The notes beneath the pieces are model-generated. The model did no database searches. It saw nothing but the letters and a program-made list of their open reading frames with translations, and was not told where the DNA came from. The translations under genes and the position numbers were made by a program. Below, piece after piece: positions 1 to 9,014 of a DNA stretch of 64,000 nt. The DNA comes from Leadbettera azotonutricia ZAS-9. Lineage in GTDB: Bacteria > Spirochaetota > Spirochaetia > Treponematales > Breznakiellaceae. The stretch lies in the NCBI RefSeq assembly GCF_000214355.1, contig NC_015577.1, forward strand, positions 2,533,389 to 2,597,388. Reading direction: 5' to 3'. Every line of letters starts with the position of its first letter. The stretch's first letter is position 1.

Positions 1-8
1 GCGGCTTT

Positions 9-3000
9 CTAAACCAGAGCCGCCAGTTTTTCTCGAATGAATTCGCTCTTTTCTTTAAGGCCTATATTCCCTGCCGCAAAAACAATCACATTAGGCTGCT
101 TGGGGTCAAGCTTCACCTTGCCGCCCGATTCCTTTATAAGCCGCACCAGCCTGTCCGCTTTCACCTTTGAAACCTTGGAGAATTCGGCCTTTACCATGCC
201 GCTCCTGTCCTTCAGGGACGCCACGGATAATTCCCTGCAAATGATGCGTATCTCCGCAAGCGAAAGGAGCGAAGCAGCTTCGTCCGGCAGGGGACCGAAA
301 CGGTCGAGGAGTTCAGCATAAACCCGCTCGAGTTCCTCCTTGGTCCTGATGGAAGCAATCTTCTTGTAGACTTCCATTTTTTCCTGGGCTCCGTCTATAT
401 AGGAATCGGGGATAAATCCCGAATACTCAAGCTCCAGCAGCGTTTCTGTTTCTTCTTCAAAAGAAGAATCTTCAAGGCGCCGCACTGCTTCATCCAGAAG
501 GCGGAGGTAGAGATCAAAACCGACAGAATAAATATCCCCGGACTGTTCCCTGCCAAGAAGGTTCCCGGCCCCCCGTATTTCCATATCCTTCATTGCGATC
601 TTGAAGCCCGAGCCCAATTCGGTAAAATCGGAAATCACCTGGAGCCGCTTCATGGCAACTTCACTAAGGGCTTTATCCTTCGGGTAGAAAAGGTAGGCAT
701 AGGCTACGCGATCCGAGCGGCCCACCCTGCCCCGGAGCTGGTAAAGCTGGGAAACGCCGTACATATCGGCCCTGTCGATGATGATGGTATTCACATTGGG
801 GATGTCTATGCCGTTCTCGATAATCGTGGTGGACACCAGCACATGGAAACCGCCGTGGATAAAGCGGTGCATCACGTCCTCAAGTTCCTGGGCGTCCATC
901 TGGCCGTGGGCGGTTTCCACAAGCATCTCGGGCACAAGCTTTTCAATTTTGATCCTCGTCTCGTTGAGGCTTTCCACCCTGTTGTGCAGAAAAAACACCT
1001 GCCCTCCCCGCTCGGCTTCACGGCGTATGGCGGCCGCCACTTTCTCCTCGTCCCATTCTTCGATGACAGTCTCAATGGGGTGGCGGTTTTGCGGCGGTGT
1101 CGCAAGCAAGCTCATATCCCGGATTTTGAGGAGGCTCATGTGAAGGGTACGGGGGATCGGCGTGGCGCTCAGAGTGAGGCAGTCGACATTGGTTTTAAGC
1201 TCCTTGAGCCGCTCCTTGTCCTTGACGCCGAAACGCTGTTCCTCGTCTATCACCATAAACCCGAGGTTTTTGAAATTCACGTCTTTTTGAATTATACGGT
1301 GAGTGCCAATGAGGAGATCCACTTCGCCGTTTTTTATGCCTTCCAGGGTTTTGCGAACCTGCCTGGGTTCCACAAACCGGGAAAGCATTGCAAGGCGCAC
1401 AGGGAATTTAGAAAACCGTTCCTGGAAATTTTCAAAATGCTGTTCCGCAAGGATGGTGGTAGGCGCGAGGAATGCTACCTGCTTCCCCCCCATGATGGCT
1501 TTGAAGCAGGCCCGCACCGCCACTTCGGTTTTGCCGTAACCCACATCGCCGCAGACCAGCCGGTCCATGGGGTGGGGGCTTTCCATGTCGGTTTTGATCT
1601 CCTCCACGCAGCGGAGCTGATCCTCGGTTTCTTCAAAAGGAAAGCTCGCCTCGAACATGGTCTGCCATTCAGAGTCCCGGGGGTACGCGTAGCCCATGGC
1701 CTGCTTGCGTTTTGAATAGAGCACGAGAAGACGTTCGGCAATATCCTCCACCGACTTCTTGACCCGGCCCTTGCGGTTCTCCCAGCTTTTGGAGCCCAGC
1801 ATATCCAGCCTGGGCGGGGAACCTTCATTGCCTATATAACGCTGAACCAGATTGACCTGTTCAATGGGGACAAAAACTGTTTCATCCCCCAGGTATTCAA
1901 CCTTGATATAATCCCGCTCATGGCCCATTGCCTTGACGCGCTCTATCCCCTTAAAAAGGCCGATGCCGTAATTCACATGGACCACATAGTCGCCGGGATT
2001 GAGTTCCACGAAGGTATCGATAGCGGCGCTGCGCACTGTCTTGAGGGACTTGGGCTGCCTCCGCCTCCTGCCGAAAATTTCGTTCTCCTGGACGAGCATG
2101 AACTTGATGTCAGGCAGGGCAAAGCCTGCCGAAAGAGGCGCCGCGATGACCGAAGCTTTTTCATCCTTAAGCAATTCCGAAATGCGGGCTGCCTGCACAT
2201 CGGACTCTGCGGCAACCACAAGATCCCAGCCTTGTTTTACCAGGGCGGCAAATTCTTCCTTTAAATAATCCACATTGCCAAAGAAACTGCGGGGCGGATC
2301 GCAGGCCGCGGTGACCCGTGCTGCTCCGGCCTCCCCTCCCCCTTTGAGGGTCATAAAGGAAACGCGCCGAGGGCAGCGTTTGGATTCTTCTTTAAAATTC
2401 AAAAGTATCCTTTCAGGCGGCGGGAGGCATTTGGCAAGGGGCATTTCTTTGATGGGGACACGCCGGGCATGGGCATAGAGGCTCTTGTATTCCCGATCAT
2501 AAATTTCCTGGGCCCCTTCAAGCCGCTCCCTGTCCAGGAAAAAGCAGAAGGCTTCCGGCGCAAGATAGTCCACAAGAGAGGCAGGCTGCGCAAAAGCCAG
2601 GGGGAAAAACATCTCCTCCCCAGGGACGCTCTTCCGCGCCATAAGTTCCTCAAGGAACCATTGGCCTTTGTCGCCCTCCTGAAATGCCAGGGCTTCAAGG
2701 TTTTTGCTCAAGACCTCAATGCGATCATCAGTCCAAACCACTTCTTTGAGGGGCCGTATGATGAGCTCGTTCACCTTTTCCTGCCCGCTTTGATCCACCG
2801 GGTTGAATCGCTTGATGGACTCGACCTTGTCAAAATCGAAAAGCACGCGGTAGGCTTCCTCGTCCCCGCCCATGAGTATATCCAGCACCTCGCCCCTAAG
2901 GGCAAATTCGCCATGAACCTGCACACGGGGCACACGGGTATAGCCATAGTCCGAGAGCTTTTCAGCCAGGACCGTAGTGTCGATAGCCCCTCCGGGCTTT

Positions 3001-3434
3001 AAGCTGAGGAGGAGGCTTTTGATGTATTCGGGAGGAGGTAGGGGAGTCAAAAAGGCCCGCTCAGGCACAATGAGTATGCCCGGTGAATTGGAGACCAGTG
3101 CCGACAGGATGCCCATGCGTTCCCCAAAAACCGCGGACAAAGGGGACATCTCCCTATAAGGCATGGTTCCCCACCAGGGCAGAATGGCTGCCTGGGCGCC
3201 CGCGGTTTCAAGATCCCGCGCAAGAAGGCCCGCCTCCACTTCCGAGGAGACCACCGCCAGGCAGATCCCCTTTTGGGCTTTGCAGAGAAGGGCCAGGAGG
3301 AGGGCAGTAAAAGCCCCCTCGCAGGCGTCGATCTCAAGAGGGAATTTCCCCTCCCTGCACAACTTGAGTATGTGGGCAGCCGGGCCTGAAGCCGTTATTC
3401 GTTTTTGCAATGCAGGAAAGGATAAGGTATTCAT
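9..3434 (-). CDS. mfd: Transcription-repair coupling factor Mfd
   Basis: Mfd releases RNA polymerase stalled at DNA lesions and recruits UvrA. The 1141-residue product is of normal family length. In order I see an N-terminal UvrB-like module, a CarD-like RNA-polymerase-binding domain (GDYVVHVNYGIGLFKGIE), and two helicase domains with Walker A GDVGYGKTE, the DEEQRFG box and SATPIPRT. These are followed by the HGQM...LVSTTIIENGIDIPN and QLRGRVGRS motifs and a TRCF C-terminal domain. I placed the start at the ATG at 3434. A longer in-frame reading adds 26 residues that do not resemble the family. No Shine-Dalgarno sequence precedes the ATG. The gene is divergent from the exported-protein gene at 3495. 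Confidence 0.97.
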   Translation of the reverse strand: MNTLSFPALQKRITASGPAAHILKLCREGKFPLEIDACEGAFTALLLALLCKAQKGICLAVVSSEVEAGLLARDLETAGAQAAILPWWGTMPYREMSPLSAVFGERMGILSALVSNSPGILIVPERAFLTPLPPPEYIKSLLLSLKPGGAIDTTVLAEKLSDYGYTRVPRVQVHGEFALRGEVLDILMGGDEEAYRVLFDFDKVESIKRFNPVDQSGQEKVNELIIRPLKEVVWTDDRIEVLSKNLEALAFQEGDKGQWFLEELMARKSVPGEEMFFPLAFAQPASLVDYLAPEAFCFFLDRERLEGAQEIYDREYKSLYAHARRVPIKEMPLAKCLPPPERILLNFKEESKRCPRRVSFMTLKGGGEAGAARVTAACDPPRSFFGNVDYLKEEFAALVKQGWDLVVAAESDVQAARISELLKDEKASVIAAPLSAGFALPDIKFMLVQENEIFGRRRRQPKSLKTVRSAAIDTFVELNPGDYVVHVNYGIGLFKGIERVKAMGHERDYIKVEYLGDETVFVPIEQVNLVQRYIGNEGSPPRLDMLGSKSWENRKGRVKKSVEDIAERLLVLYSKRKQAMGYAYPRDSEWQTMFEASFPFEETEDQLRCVEEIKTDMESPHPMDRLVCGDVGYGKTEVAVRACFKAIMGGKQVAFLAPTTILAEQHFENFQERFSKFPVRLAMLSRFVEPRQVRKTLEGIKNGEVDLLIGTHRIIQKDVNFKNLGFMVIDEEQRFGVKDKERLKELKTNVDCLTLSATPIPRTLHMSLLKIRDMSLLATPPQNRHPIETVIEEWDEEKVAAAIRREAERGGQVFFLHNRVESLNETRIKIEKLVPEMLVETAHGQMDAQELEDVMHRFIHGGFHVLVSTTIIENGIDIPNVNTIIIDRADMYGVSQLYQLRGRVGRSDRVAYAYLFYPKDKALSEVAMKRLQVISDFTELGSGFKIAMKDMEIRGAGNLLGREQSGDIYSVGFDLYLRLLDEAVRRLEDSSFEEETETLLELEYSGFIPDSYIDGAQEKMEVYKKIASIRTKEELERVYAELLDRFGPLPDEAASLLSLAEIRIICRELSVASLKDRSGMVKAEFSKVSKVKADRLVRLIKESGGKVKLDPKQPNVIVFAAGNIGLKEKSEFIREKLAALV

Positions 3435-3494
3435 GCTAAAGTACCGATTAATATAGTATATAAGAGGAAAAGGGTGATAAGGAATAGGCTTGGA

Positions 3495-4478
3495 ATGAAA
3501 CTGAAACTGCATAACTTGGCAATACTTTTGGCGCTGCTCTTTGCAGGGCTTGTGGCGGTGCAGGCTGCAGAACAGCCCCCTGCGGCAATCGGGATAAACA
3601 TCCGGTACTTTGACAAGCGGATTTACTATCTTGAAACCGGGCCCATATTGGTGCAGGTTACCCTCACCAACAATAGCCCCGGAACCTTCAGGTTCAAACT
3701 GGCGGACGAGCGGGTGTTTTCAGTTGATTTTGACGTGAAAACCACCACAAACCGCCCTGTGGAAGCCGCCGACATCCTGGTACGGAAGCGGAGCCAGAGC
3801 CAGCAGGTCTATTTCAGGGAAATTTCCGTTGAAGCGGGCGAATCCTTCTCCTTTGTGGAGGACATCAGGGATTTTGCCCTCCTCAACAAGGCAGGCTCCT
3901 ACGTGGTGCAGGCCCGCATCTACCCCGAACTCTACTACCCGAGCGCTGTTTCCGGCGATTCACAGCCCCTGGCATCCAACCGCCTGACCCTCAATATACG
4001 GCCGCCCCTCATACCAGGCCCGGATGGCGTGCCCCTTGCCCTGGATGTTGAAACCAACGCCGTCCTGGCAAGGGAGAGGCTCCCCCCCGACGAGGTGGTA
4101 AGCTATCTCCTCACTGCCCGGCAAAAGGAACAGTGGGAAAAGTTCTTCCTTTATCTCGATCTTGAAGCCATGCTCTCCCACAGCGCCCCCCGCCGCCGCC
4201 AGTGGCTTGCGGAAGGCGAAGAAGGCCGCCAGCGCATGCTGGCCCGATACCGCACGGAACTCCAGTCCGAAACCGTGGACGGCGATATCGCCACCATCCC
4301 CAAGGACTTCACGATTGAGCGCACTGTCTACGGCCAGGAAGAAGGAACCGTCACGGTACTGGAATATTTCAAGGTAGGAACCTATACTGAAAAGAAACGG
4401 TACACCTATTATCTGCGCCGCAGCAATGATATCTGGACTATCGTGGACTACTCGGTAGTGAACCTGGGAACACAATAA
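3495..4478 (+). CDS. Exported protein of unknown function
   Basis: I do not recognise a family. Starting at ATG 3495 the protein has 327 residues, beginning with a basic tip and hydrophobic core (MKLKLHNLAILLALLFAGL) and a likely signal-peptidase I site near VQA-AEQ. It is therefore probably periplasmic. The mature part looks beta-rich (residues about 30-190, with segments such as GPILVQVTLTN), followed by a mixed alpha/beta C-terminal half rich in charged residues. A GTG at 3474 in the same frame, with purine-rich sequence before it, is an alternative start that would bury the signal peptide by seven residues. It lies 8 bp upstream of the PilZ gene and is probably co-transcribed with it. Confidence 0.8.
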   Translation: MKLKLHNLAILLALLFAGLVAVQAAEQPPAAIGINIRYFDKRIYYLETGPILVQVTLTNNSPGTFRFKLADERVFSVDFDVKTTTNRPVEAADILVRKRSQSQQVYFREISVEAGESFSFVEDIRDFALLNKAGSYVVQARIYPELYYPSAVSGDSQPLASNRLTLNIRPPLIPGPDGVPLALDVETNAVLARERLPPDEVVSYLLTARQKEQWEKFFLYLDLEAMLSHSAPRRRQWLAEGEEGRQRMLARYRTELQSETVDGDIATIPKDFTIERTVYGQEEGTVTVLEYFKVGTYTEKKRYTYYLRRSNDIWTIVDYSVVNLGTQ

Positions 4479-4486
4479 GGGGCCTT

Positions 4487-5260
4487 ATGAAGCTGCTACT
4501 GGTGCTTGGTTCTGACGATACCTACAACCTTATCTCCCTCTATGTAAAACCTCTGGGCTTTGAACTCATACGCTACCACCATGTGCTCAAGGCCATGGAC
4601 AATATAGATGAAACAGACCCCGCAGGCATCATCATTTCCGCAAGGGACTTTCCCAGGCATTGGAAAACCATGGTCCAGTTTGTGCGGAGCGAAAGGCCCA
4701 AAGACGCCTGCCCCATCATCATATTGAAGGGCGACAACTTCCCCCTGGAAGAAACATCCAAAGCCTTCTTCCTCGGCGTAAGCGGCATCGTATCCGAAAC
4801 CCTGGACAACTCCTCCGAAGTGGACCGCCTCCAGGGCATACTGAGCCGCTATATGCCGGTAGATGAAAAACGCCGCACCCGCCGTTACCATGCGGAAAAC
4901 TGGCAGCGCTTCAACTTTATTTTCGCAAATCCCAGGGATCAAATCCTCATTACCGGCGAAGTCAAAACCATTTCATCAGGGGGCCTTTCTTTCCTGCCCG
5001 ACCATGCCAATCTGATGAAGGACGTCAACCTCAACACAGAGCTTACCGAATGCTCCCTCAGGGCGGGCAGCGTCATTCTCTCCCCGGTCTGCCGTCTTGC
5101 CCGCACGGGACGCATTGTCTCCATGGAATTTTTATCCTTTCAGGACAACGAACAGGACATACTGGACAAATACATCGAAAGCCTTCCCCTCAAGGAACTC
5201 AAGTACAAGGAACTGCCTACAGAAGTTGAACCGGTGGAAGAACCAGCAAGCTCGCCCTAA
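4487..5260 (+). CDS. PilZ-domain protein with receiver-like N-terminal domain
   Basis: Probable cyclic-di-GMP effector, cytoplasmic, 257 residues. Residues about 1-120 look like a degenerate response-regulator fold: a LLLVLGSDD first strand, an IIIS strand near 48-51, but no clear phospho-acceptor aspartate. The PilZ domain follows, with the arginine-rich motif RRTRR at 129-133 and TISSGG at 161-166. In the classical PilZ signature the first position of the second motif is Asp or Asn; here it is Thr, so binding is likely but not certain. The C-terminal tail is acidic and Pro-rich. A GGGG-containing ribosome site precedes the ATG. The gene follows the exported protein by 8 bp, suggesting a two-gene unit. 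Confidence 0.8.
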   Translation: MKLLLVLGSDDTYNLISLYVKPLGFELIRYHHVLKAMDNIDETDPAGIIISARDFPRHWKTMVQFVRSERPKDACPIIILKGDNFPLEETSKAFFLGVSGIVSETLDNSSEVDRLQGILSRYMPVDEKRRTRRYHAENWQRFNFIFANPRDQILITGEVKTISSGGLSFLPDHANLMKDVNLNTELTECSLRAGSVILSPVCRLARTGRIVSMEFLSFQDNEQDILDKYIESLPLKELKYKELPTEVEPVEEPASSP

Positions 5261-5387
5261 ACTTCGTGGTTAAATTCTTCCTCCTGCCTGTAGCGGGTCA
5301 GTTTAGCTGCCGCCCGGAGGTGCCAGTCGCTTATTCCAAAAAATATCCCGGCTTATCGCAGATTTTTTATTTTTTTTCAAAATATAC

Positions 5388-5416
5388 TTGGTAGTCGTAG
5401 TACTTTGATATACAAT
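5388..5416 (+). promoter_or_regulatory. Sigma-70-type promoter of the PadR gene
   Basis: TTGGTA at 5388-5393, a 17-base spacer, then TACAAT at 5411-5416 (4/6 and 5/6 matches to consensus). The expected start site near 5423 leaves a leader of about 34 bases that carries the GGGGAGG ribosome site at 5440-5446 of the padR-like gene. The spacer contains the short repetition GTAGTCGTAGTA, which could be part of a regulator site. PadR proteins usually bind near their own promoter; that part is inference. Confidence 0.6.
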
Positions 5417-5456
5417 TATATATGACAGATGAATATATTGGGGAGGCATATAAGGC

Positions 5457-5804
5457 ATGGAATCGGCAACAGGGCCGAAACTTTCTTCGGACTTACTGAG
5501 GGGCCATACGGACACCATTGTATTGGGGATACTGCACAAGGGCGATGCCTACGGCTTTGAAATCTACAATACGATTCTTGAACGTACCGGCGAGCAATAT
5601 GAATTAAAGGAGACTACCCTCTACTCCAGCTACAAAAGGCTGGAACAGGATAGGTGCATCAGCTCCTACTGGGGGGACGAAACCCAGGGGGCCAGGCGGC
5701 GGTATTACCACCTCACCGCCAGGGGCAGGGCGGTTTACCGGCAAAACATGGCGAATTGGGAATTTACCCAAAAAATTTTAGCGGACCTTATGGAGATCAG
5801 GTAA
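5457..5804 (+). CDS. PadR-family transcriptional regulator
   Basis: 115-residue winged-helix repressor. The N-terminal segment LLRGHTDTIVLGILHKGDAYG, the recognition region ETTLYSSYKRLEQDRCI and the wing GARRRYYHLTARGRAVY match the PadR pattern. The start ATG at 5457 is supported by the strong GGGGAGG ten bases upstream. PadR genes in Firmicutes and spirochaetes are commonly followed by a membrane protein with a DUF1700/permease-prefix domain. Here that partner follows after 10 bp but is broken, so the regulator may now control only itself or distant genes. The ligand is unknown. Confidence 0.9.
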   Translation: MESATGPKLSSDLLRGHTDTIVLGILHKGDAYGFEIYNTILERTGEQYELKETTLYSSYKRLEQDRCISSYWGDETQGARRRYYHLTARGRAVYRQNMANWEFTQKILADLMEIR

Positions 5805-5814
5805 AGGGGGAATC

Positions 5815-6619
5815 ATGAATATGAAAGAATACATAGCGTCGCTGTTCAGGGATTATGAGGCGACTGCACAGCTTAACGATTTTATGGAATAACTCCAGGG
5901 CAATCTTGACGAACGCATCGCAAGCCTTATAAAAAAAGGTTCCGGCGAGGATGAAGCTTTTGAAAAAGCAAGCGGTGAATTAGGCGATATATCCGCCCTG
6001 GCCGACGAGATAAGCCTAAAGCGCAGTATTATTGTTCGGCCTTATCGTAGCGGCCATAGCCTATTTTTCCATTGCCAACTTTACCACCCTTGCCGAAGCC
6101 CATGAAGGCGACATCAGGCTTATCCGCGTATTGGGAATTCTGCTTTTCTTTATCACCATTTCGGTTACAGGTTTTACCTTTTTGGGAGTTACCCAGGAAA
6201 CATCTTCCCATTATCCTATGTCCAAAAAACGGGCCTTGTGGTATGCAGGAGCAGCCGGTTCAGAAAGAGGCTTAATAGGCGCCCTGGGCGTTCTCATAGC
6301 CTTCGTACTTCCAAGTGCCGGTATCTTCACCTTCCTTGTACTCTCCGAAAAAGATCGCAGCAAAGAATGGGTTAAAAGACAACGTGAAGAAATGATAAAA
6401 ACTCAAAGCAAGATATGGAACGATCCTGTTACGGCCGCCCGTTTTGGCATGATTTCCGGCGCGATCTGGATAATGGCCGCCGGTATCTTTATTCTCCTCG
6501 GGTTTCTTATCGGCTTTAAATTCTCATGGCTCGTATTCATATTTGCAACAGCGATTCAGCTTTTAGTACAGGCTGTTATGGTTAAGCCTGAAGAACCCTG
6601 GAATCACGTCTCAGGCTGA
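5815..6619 (+). pseudogene. Broken PadR-partner membrane protein (DUF1700-like)
   Basis: The ATG at 5815 begins a typical PadR-partner sequence (MNMKEYIASLFRDYEAT), but an in-frame TAA at 5890-5892 interrupts it. The same frame then continues with clear family character (NLDERIASLIKKG, GELGDISALADEISLK) until about 6025. There the coding frame shifts and continues as a membrane domain of about 195 residues (GLIVAAIAYFSIANF and later transmembrane segments). The usual linker between the charged N-terminal domain and the first membrane helix seems missing, so a small deletion may have caused the frameshift. Two separate lesions argue for a decayed gene rather than recoding; a sequencing or assembly error remains possible. 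Confidence 0.75.
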
Positions 6620-6726
6620 ACGGCGACATCGCCTTTGCAGGGGGCATATTTTTTAACCGCAATTATTCCCGATACCGGGAAGACCGCGTCTTTACTGCCA
6701 CGCCCTATGTTGGAGTGGAGTTTTAG
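6589..6726 (+). pseudogene. Remnant of an outer-membrane beta-barrel gene (C-terminal end)
   Basis: In frame 1 a 45-codon open stretch ends with TAG at 6724 and reads as amphipathic strands (LNGDIAFAGGIFF, FTATPYVGVEF). The terminal phenylalanine with alternating hydrophobic residues is the usual outer-membrane sorting signal. No start codon or ribosome site is associated, and the stretch overlaps the end of the preceding broken gene and the last bases of thiD. I read it as the surviving 3' end of a deleted porin-like gene; it could also be a chance open frame. Confidence 0.35.
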
Positions 6727-7523
6727 GTTTTGAGCCCGTGCAGATACAGCTCGTAAAAGTGATTTGTAGGCCCATGCCCCTTCCCTATAGCCAGTGAATG
6801 TTCAATGGCAACGGTAACGTAACACTTCGCCCTTTCGACAGCCTCTGCCATGGAAAAACCAAGAGCCAGGTTTGAGGCAATTGCCGACGAAAGGGTGCAG
6901 CCTGTGCCGTGGGTGTTTTTGGTTGCGATACGGGGGGAGGCAAAGCGGCGGAATTCTTTGCCGTCAAAGAGTATATCCACCGCAGCCCCTTCGGAGTGCC
7001 CCCCTTTGATAAGTACCTGGGAACAGCCCATTTTGAGGATCAGCTCCGCTGCCTTTTCCATGTCTTTTTCGTTTTGGATTTTAATGCCTGCGATTTTTTC
7101 AGCTTCCGGGATATTGGGGGTAAGGAGATCGGCCAGGGGAACTATGTATTTTATGAGTGCGTCTGTAGCATCAGGATCCATCAGGGGAGCGCCGTTCTTC
7201 GCGTACATCACAGGGTCTATGACCACATTGGCGGGTTTGTATTCAGCAAGTTTCTGGGCTACCGTGCACATCAGGGTCTCTGTGGAAAGCATGCCGATTT
7301 TGACGGCGTCAGTGCCTATGTCCTCGTAGATGGCATCGATTTGCTTGGCTACCATATCGGGGCGTACATTTTCCACGTCTATGACGCGGCTTGTATTTTC
7401 GGCTACCACCGCCACGATCACGCTCATGCCGAACACCCCATGGGCCGAAAAAGTTTTTAAATCCGCCTGTATGCCCGCGCCTCCCGAACAGTCCGAACCT
7501 GCAATGGTCAGGGCTTTTTTCAT
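6723..7523 (-). CDS. thiD: Hydroxymethylpyrimidine/phosphomethylpyrimidine kinase
   Basis: Ribokinase-fold enzyme that phosphorylates HMP and then HMP-P for thiamine synthesis. It has 266 residues, the normal length. Seen: the N-terminal AGSDCSGGAGIQADLKTF motif, DPVMYAKNGAPLM, LIKGGHSEG and the anion-hole/catalytic KNTHGTGCTLSSAIAS segment. The start ATG overlaps the stop of the upstream TVP38 gene by 4 bp (ATGA), so translation is probably coupled. It is the last gene of the run queH-tatD-TVP38-thiD. No other thiamine gene or THI-box riboswitch was seen nearby, so this copy probably serves HMP salvage. Confidence 0.95.
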   Translation of the reverse strand: MKKALTIAGSDCSGGAGIQADLKTFSAHGVFGMSVIVAVVAENTSRVIDVENVRPDMVAKQIDAIYEDIGTDAVKIGMLSTETLMCTVAQKLAEYKPANVVIDPVMYAKNGAPLMDPDATDALIKYIVPLADLLTPNIPEAEKIAGIKIQNEKDMEKAAELILKMGCSQVLIKGGHSEGAAVDILFDGKEFRRFASPRIATKNTHGTGCTLSSAIASNLALGFSMAEAVERAKCYVTVAIEHSLAIGKGHGPTNHFYELYLHGLKT

Positions 7524-8221
7524 ATACTCCCCCTTGGTGAATTATCCCTGGAAATCTTCTTCACTATTTTGTCTTTGAACCACATGGCAAAAAAACCAGC
7601 CAAAGCAATAATAATAAAAATCACTAAAAACATAACCCAATTCCCCTGTATCATGGAATCCCCCATGATGGTGGTGCTTAAGATGGCGGGGAGCCTCGCA
7701 AAAACTGAAATCGCCACAAAGGCTTTGAGACTCAGGCCGCTCAAGGGAGCGAACCATGTGAGCATATCCTTTGGGGTTCCGGGGATCAAAAAAATGACGA
7801 ACACTACCCGGGCAGTTCTTTTGGAATTCTGCAGAAACTTCCAGGACTTGATGTTCTCCTCACCGAAAAATTTCACCACCAGGGGAAGGCCGAATTTCTT
7901 CACCACCAGGAACACTAAAGATGAAGCAATGACGCAGCCTGCAGCGCATATTGCGAGGCCGCAAAATGCACCGTAAGCTGCGCCCGCTATAAGTTCCACA
8001 GGGCCTCCGGGGATCACCGCCACAATTATTTGAAGTATTTGCAGACCCAGAAGCACTGCCACGCCGGTTATGCCCAATTCCTTGACCCATGCGCTGAAGC
8101 TTTCCCTGTAAACGGGATCGCCAAGCTGTTTGATGAACGGCCAGAAAATAATGGTGAGGGCTGCGGTCGCCAGGGCGAAGATGAGGATCAACAGTATAAG
8201 GGGGCGGCTCAGTTTAATCAT
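7520..8221 (-). CDS. TVP38/TMEM64-family membrane protein
   Basis: Integral membrane protein of the DedA/VTT superfamily, 233 residues with about five hydrophobic segments. Signature stretches are present: PGGPVELIAGAAYG in the first re-entrant region and FLIPGTPKDMLTWFAPLSG in the second. Members act as lipid scramblases or transporters, but the substrate is not predictable here. The C-terminus is basic (KDKIVKKISRDN) and probably cytoplasmic. It overlaps tatD by 8 bp upstream and thiD by 4 bp downstream, so it is embedded in an operon. Confidence 0.9.
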   Translation of the reverse strand: MIKLSRPLILLILIFALATAALTIIFWPFIKQLGDPVYRESFSAWVKELGITGVAVLLGLQILQIIVAVIPGGPVELIAGAAYGAFCGLAICAAGCVIASSLVFLVVKKFGLPLVVKFFGEENIKSWKFLQNSKRTARVVFVIFLIPGTPKDMLTWFAPLSGLSLKAFVAISVFARLPAILSTTIMGDSMIQGNWVMFLVIFIIIALAGFFAMWFKDKIVKKISRDNSPRGSI

Positions 8222-9014
8222 GGAATTGGAAGGCTCTCCTGAAATTCTTTTCTATTATTTCTTCCAATTCATCCGCGGACTTGCCAGGGCTGCCAGCATC
8301 ATTCCGCAGTTTTGCTGCTTTTTGAATAATTGCAGGCAGATCTTCCCAGGATGAGAAATCTTTCCCACGCAAGGGTTGATAGGGGGCATCGGTTTCAACA
8401 AGGAGGCGATCCAGGGGAAGGCTGGCACAGCACCTTTGGGCCTCATGGTGGTTATTGACAATGGCTGCCCCGAATGAGAAAAAGACATTCACACCCCTAT
8501 GCAGCAAGGACTCCCCTTCAACCAAAGTCCCCGGCCAGGAATGGAAAATCACCGAGGGAAGTTTCTTGAGCTCTTTCGAAAAGGGAAAGATTTTATGCAT
8601 GGCTTTGCGCCCATGGACAACCATGGGCAGATGGTGTTTCATCGCCGCTTCAAGATGGACAGCAAAAATTTCGTCCTGTATCTTTTCTGTCGTTTTGTAA
8701 GTTTCATCAAAAAGATCAAAACCTGCCTCCCCTACTGCCTCCAATCTGCCAGAAGCTGCCAGCTCTTCCAAGGTAGAATAATATTCATCCAAATTTAAAA
8801 CCGAAGCGGGAAGCTGGGGATGCACTGCATAGCAAAGCACCAGAGGCGGGGCATTATCAGCTTTGGCATTTTGGGCCAAGCCCTCGTGGAATTCAAACTG
8901 CCGGAGATTCCATGAACTTGCGGCACAGGCGGCATTGCGCGCGCGTCTGGCTTCTTCTGCATTGGGCATCTGCTCCCTGAGATCAAAGGGATGGCAATGG
9001 GCATCGGTTAGCAT
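8214..9014 (-). CDS. TatD-family metal-dependent hydrolase
   Basis: TIM-barrel hydrolase (266 residues) of the TatD DNase type. Metal-binding signatures are visible: DAHCHPFD at the N-terminus, VVHGRKAM, IFHSWPG and the C-terminal ETDAPYQPL. TatD proteins are 3'-5' exonucleases or DNA-repair enzymes, though the exact substrate of this member is uncertain. The region before the second metal motif (residues 55-110) is less conserved. The start codon lies at the last base of queH, so the two are translationally coupled. Confidence 0.88.
   Translation of the reverse strand: MLTDAHCHPFDLREQMPNAEEARRARNAACAASSWNLRQFEFHEGLAQNAKADNAPPLVLCYAVHPQLPASVLNLDEYYSTLEELAASGRLEAVGEAGFDLFDETYKTTEKIQDEIFAVHLEAAMKHHLPMVVHGRKAMHKIFPFSKELKKLPSVIFHSWPGTLVEGESLLHRGVNVFFSFGAAIVNNHHEAQRCCASLPLDRLLVETDAPYQPLRGKDFSSWEDLPAIIQKAAKLRNDAGSPGKSADELEEIIEKNFRRAFQFHD

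Noticed and set aside
843-1715. 290-codon plus-strand open frame inside mfd
   Set aside because: Antisense to strongly conserved mfd coding sequence; the translation has no domain character and no ribosome site.
5303-5539. 78-codon minus-strand open frame upstream of padR
   Set aside because: It crosses the padR promoter and start on the opposite strand, is low in complexity and has no ribosome site.
5890-5892. Stop codon as programmed readthrough in the PadR partner gene
   Set aside because: The codon is TAA, not a recoding-prone TGA, and a separate frameshift follows, which fits decay better.
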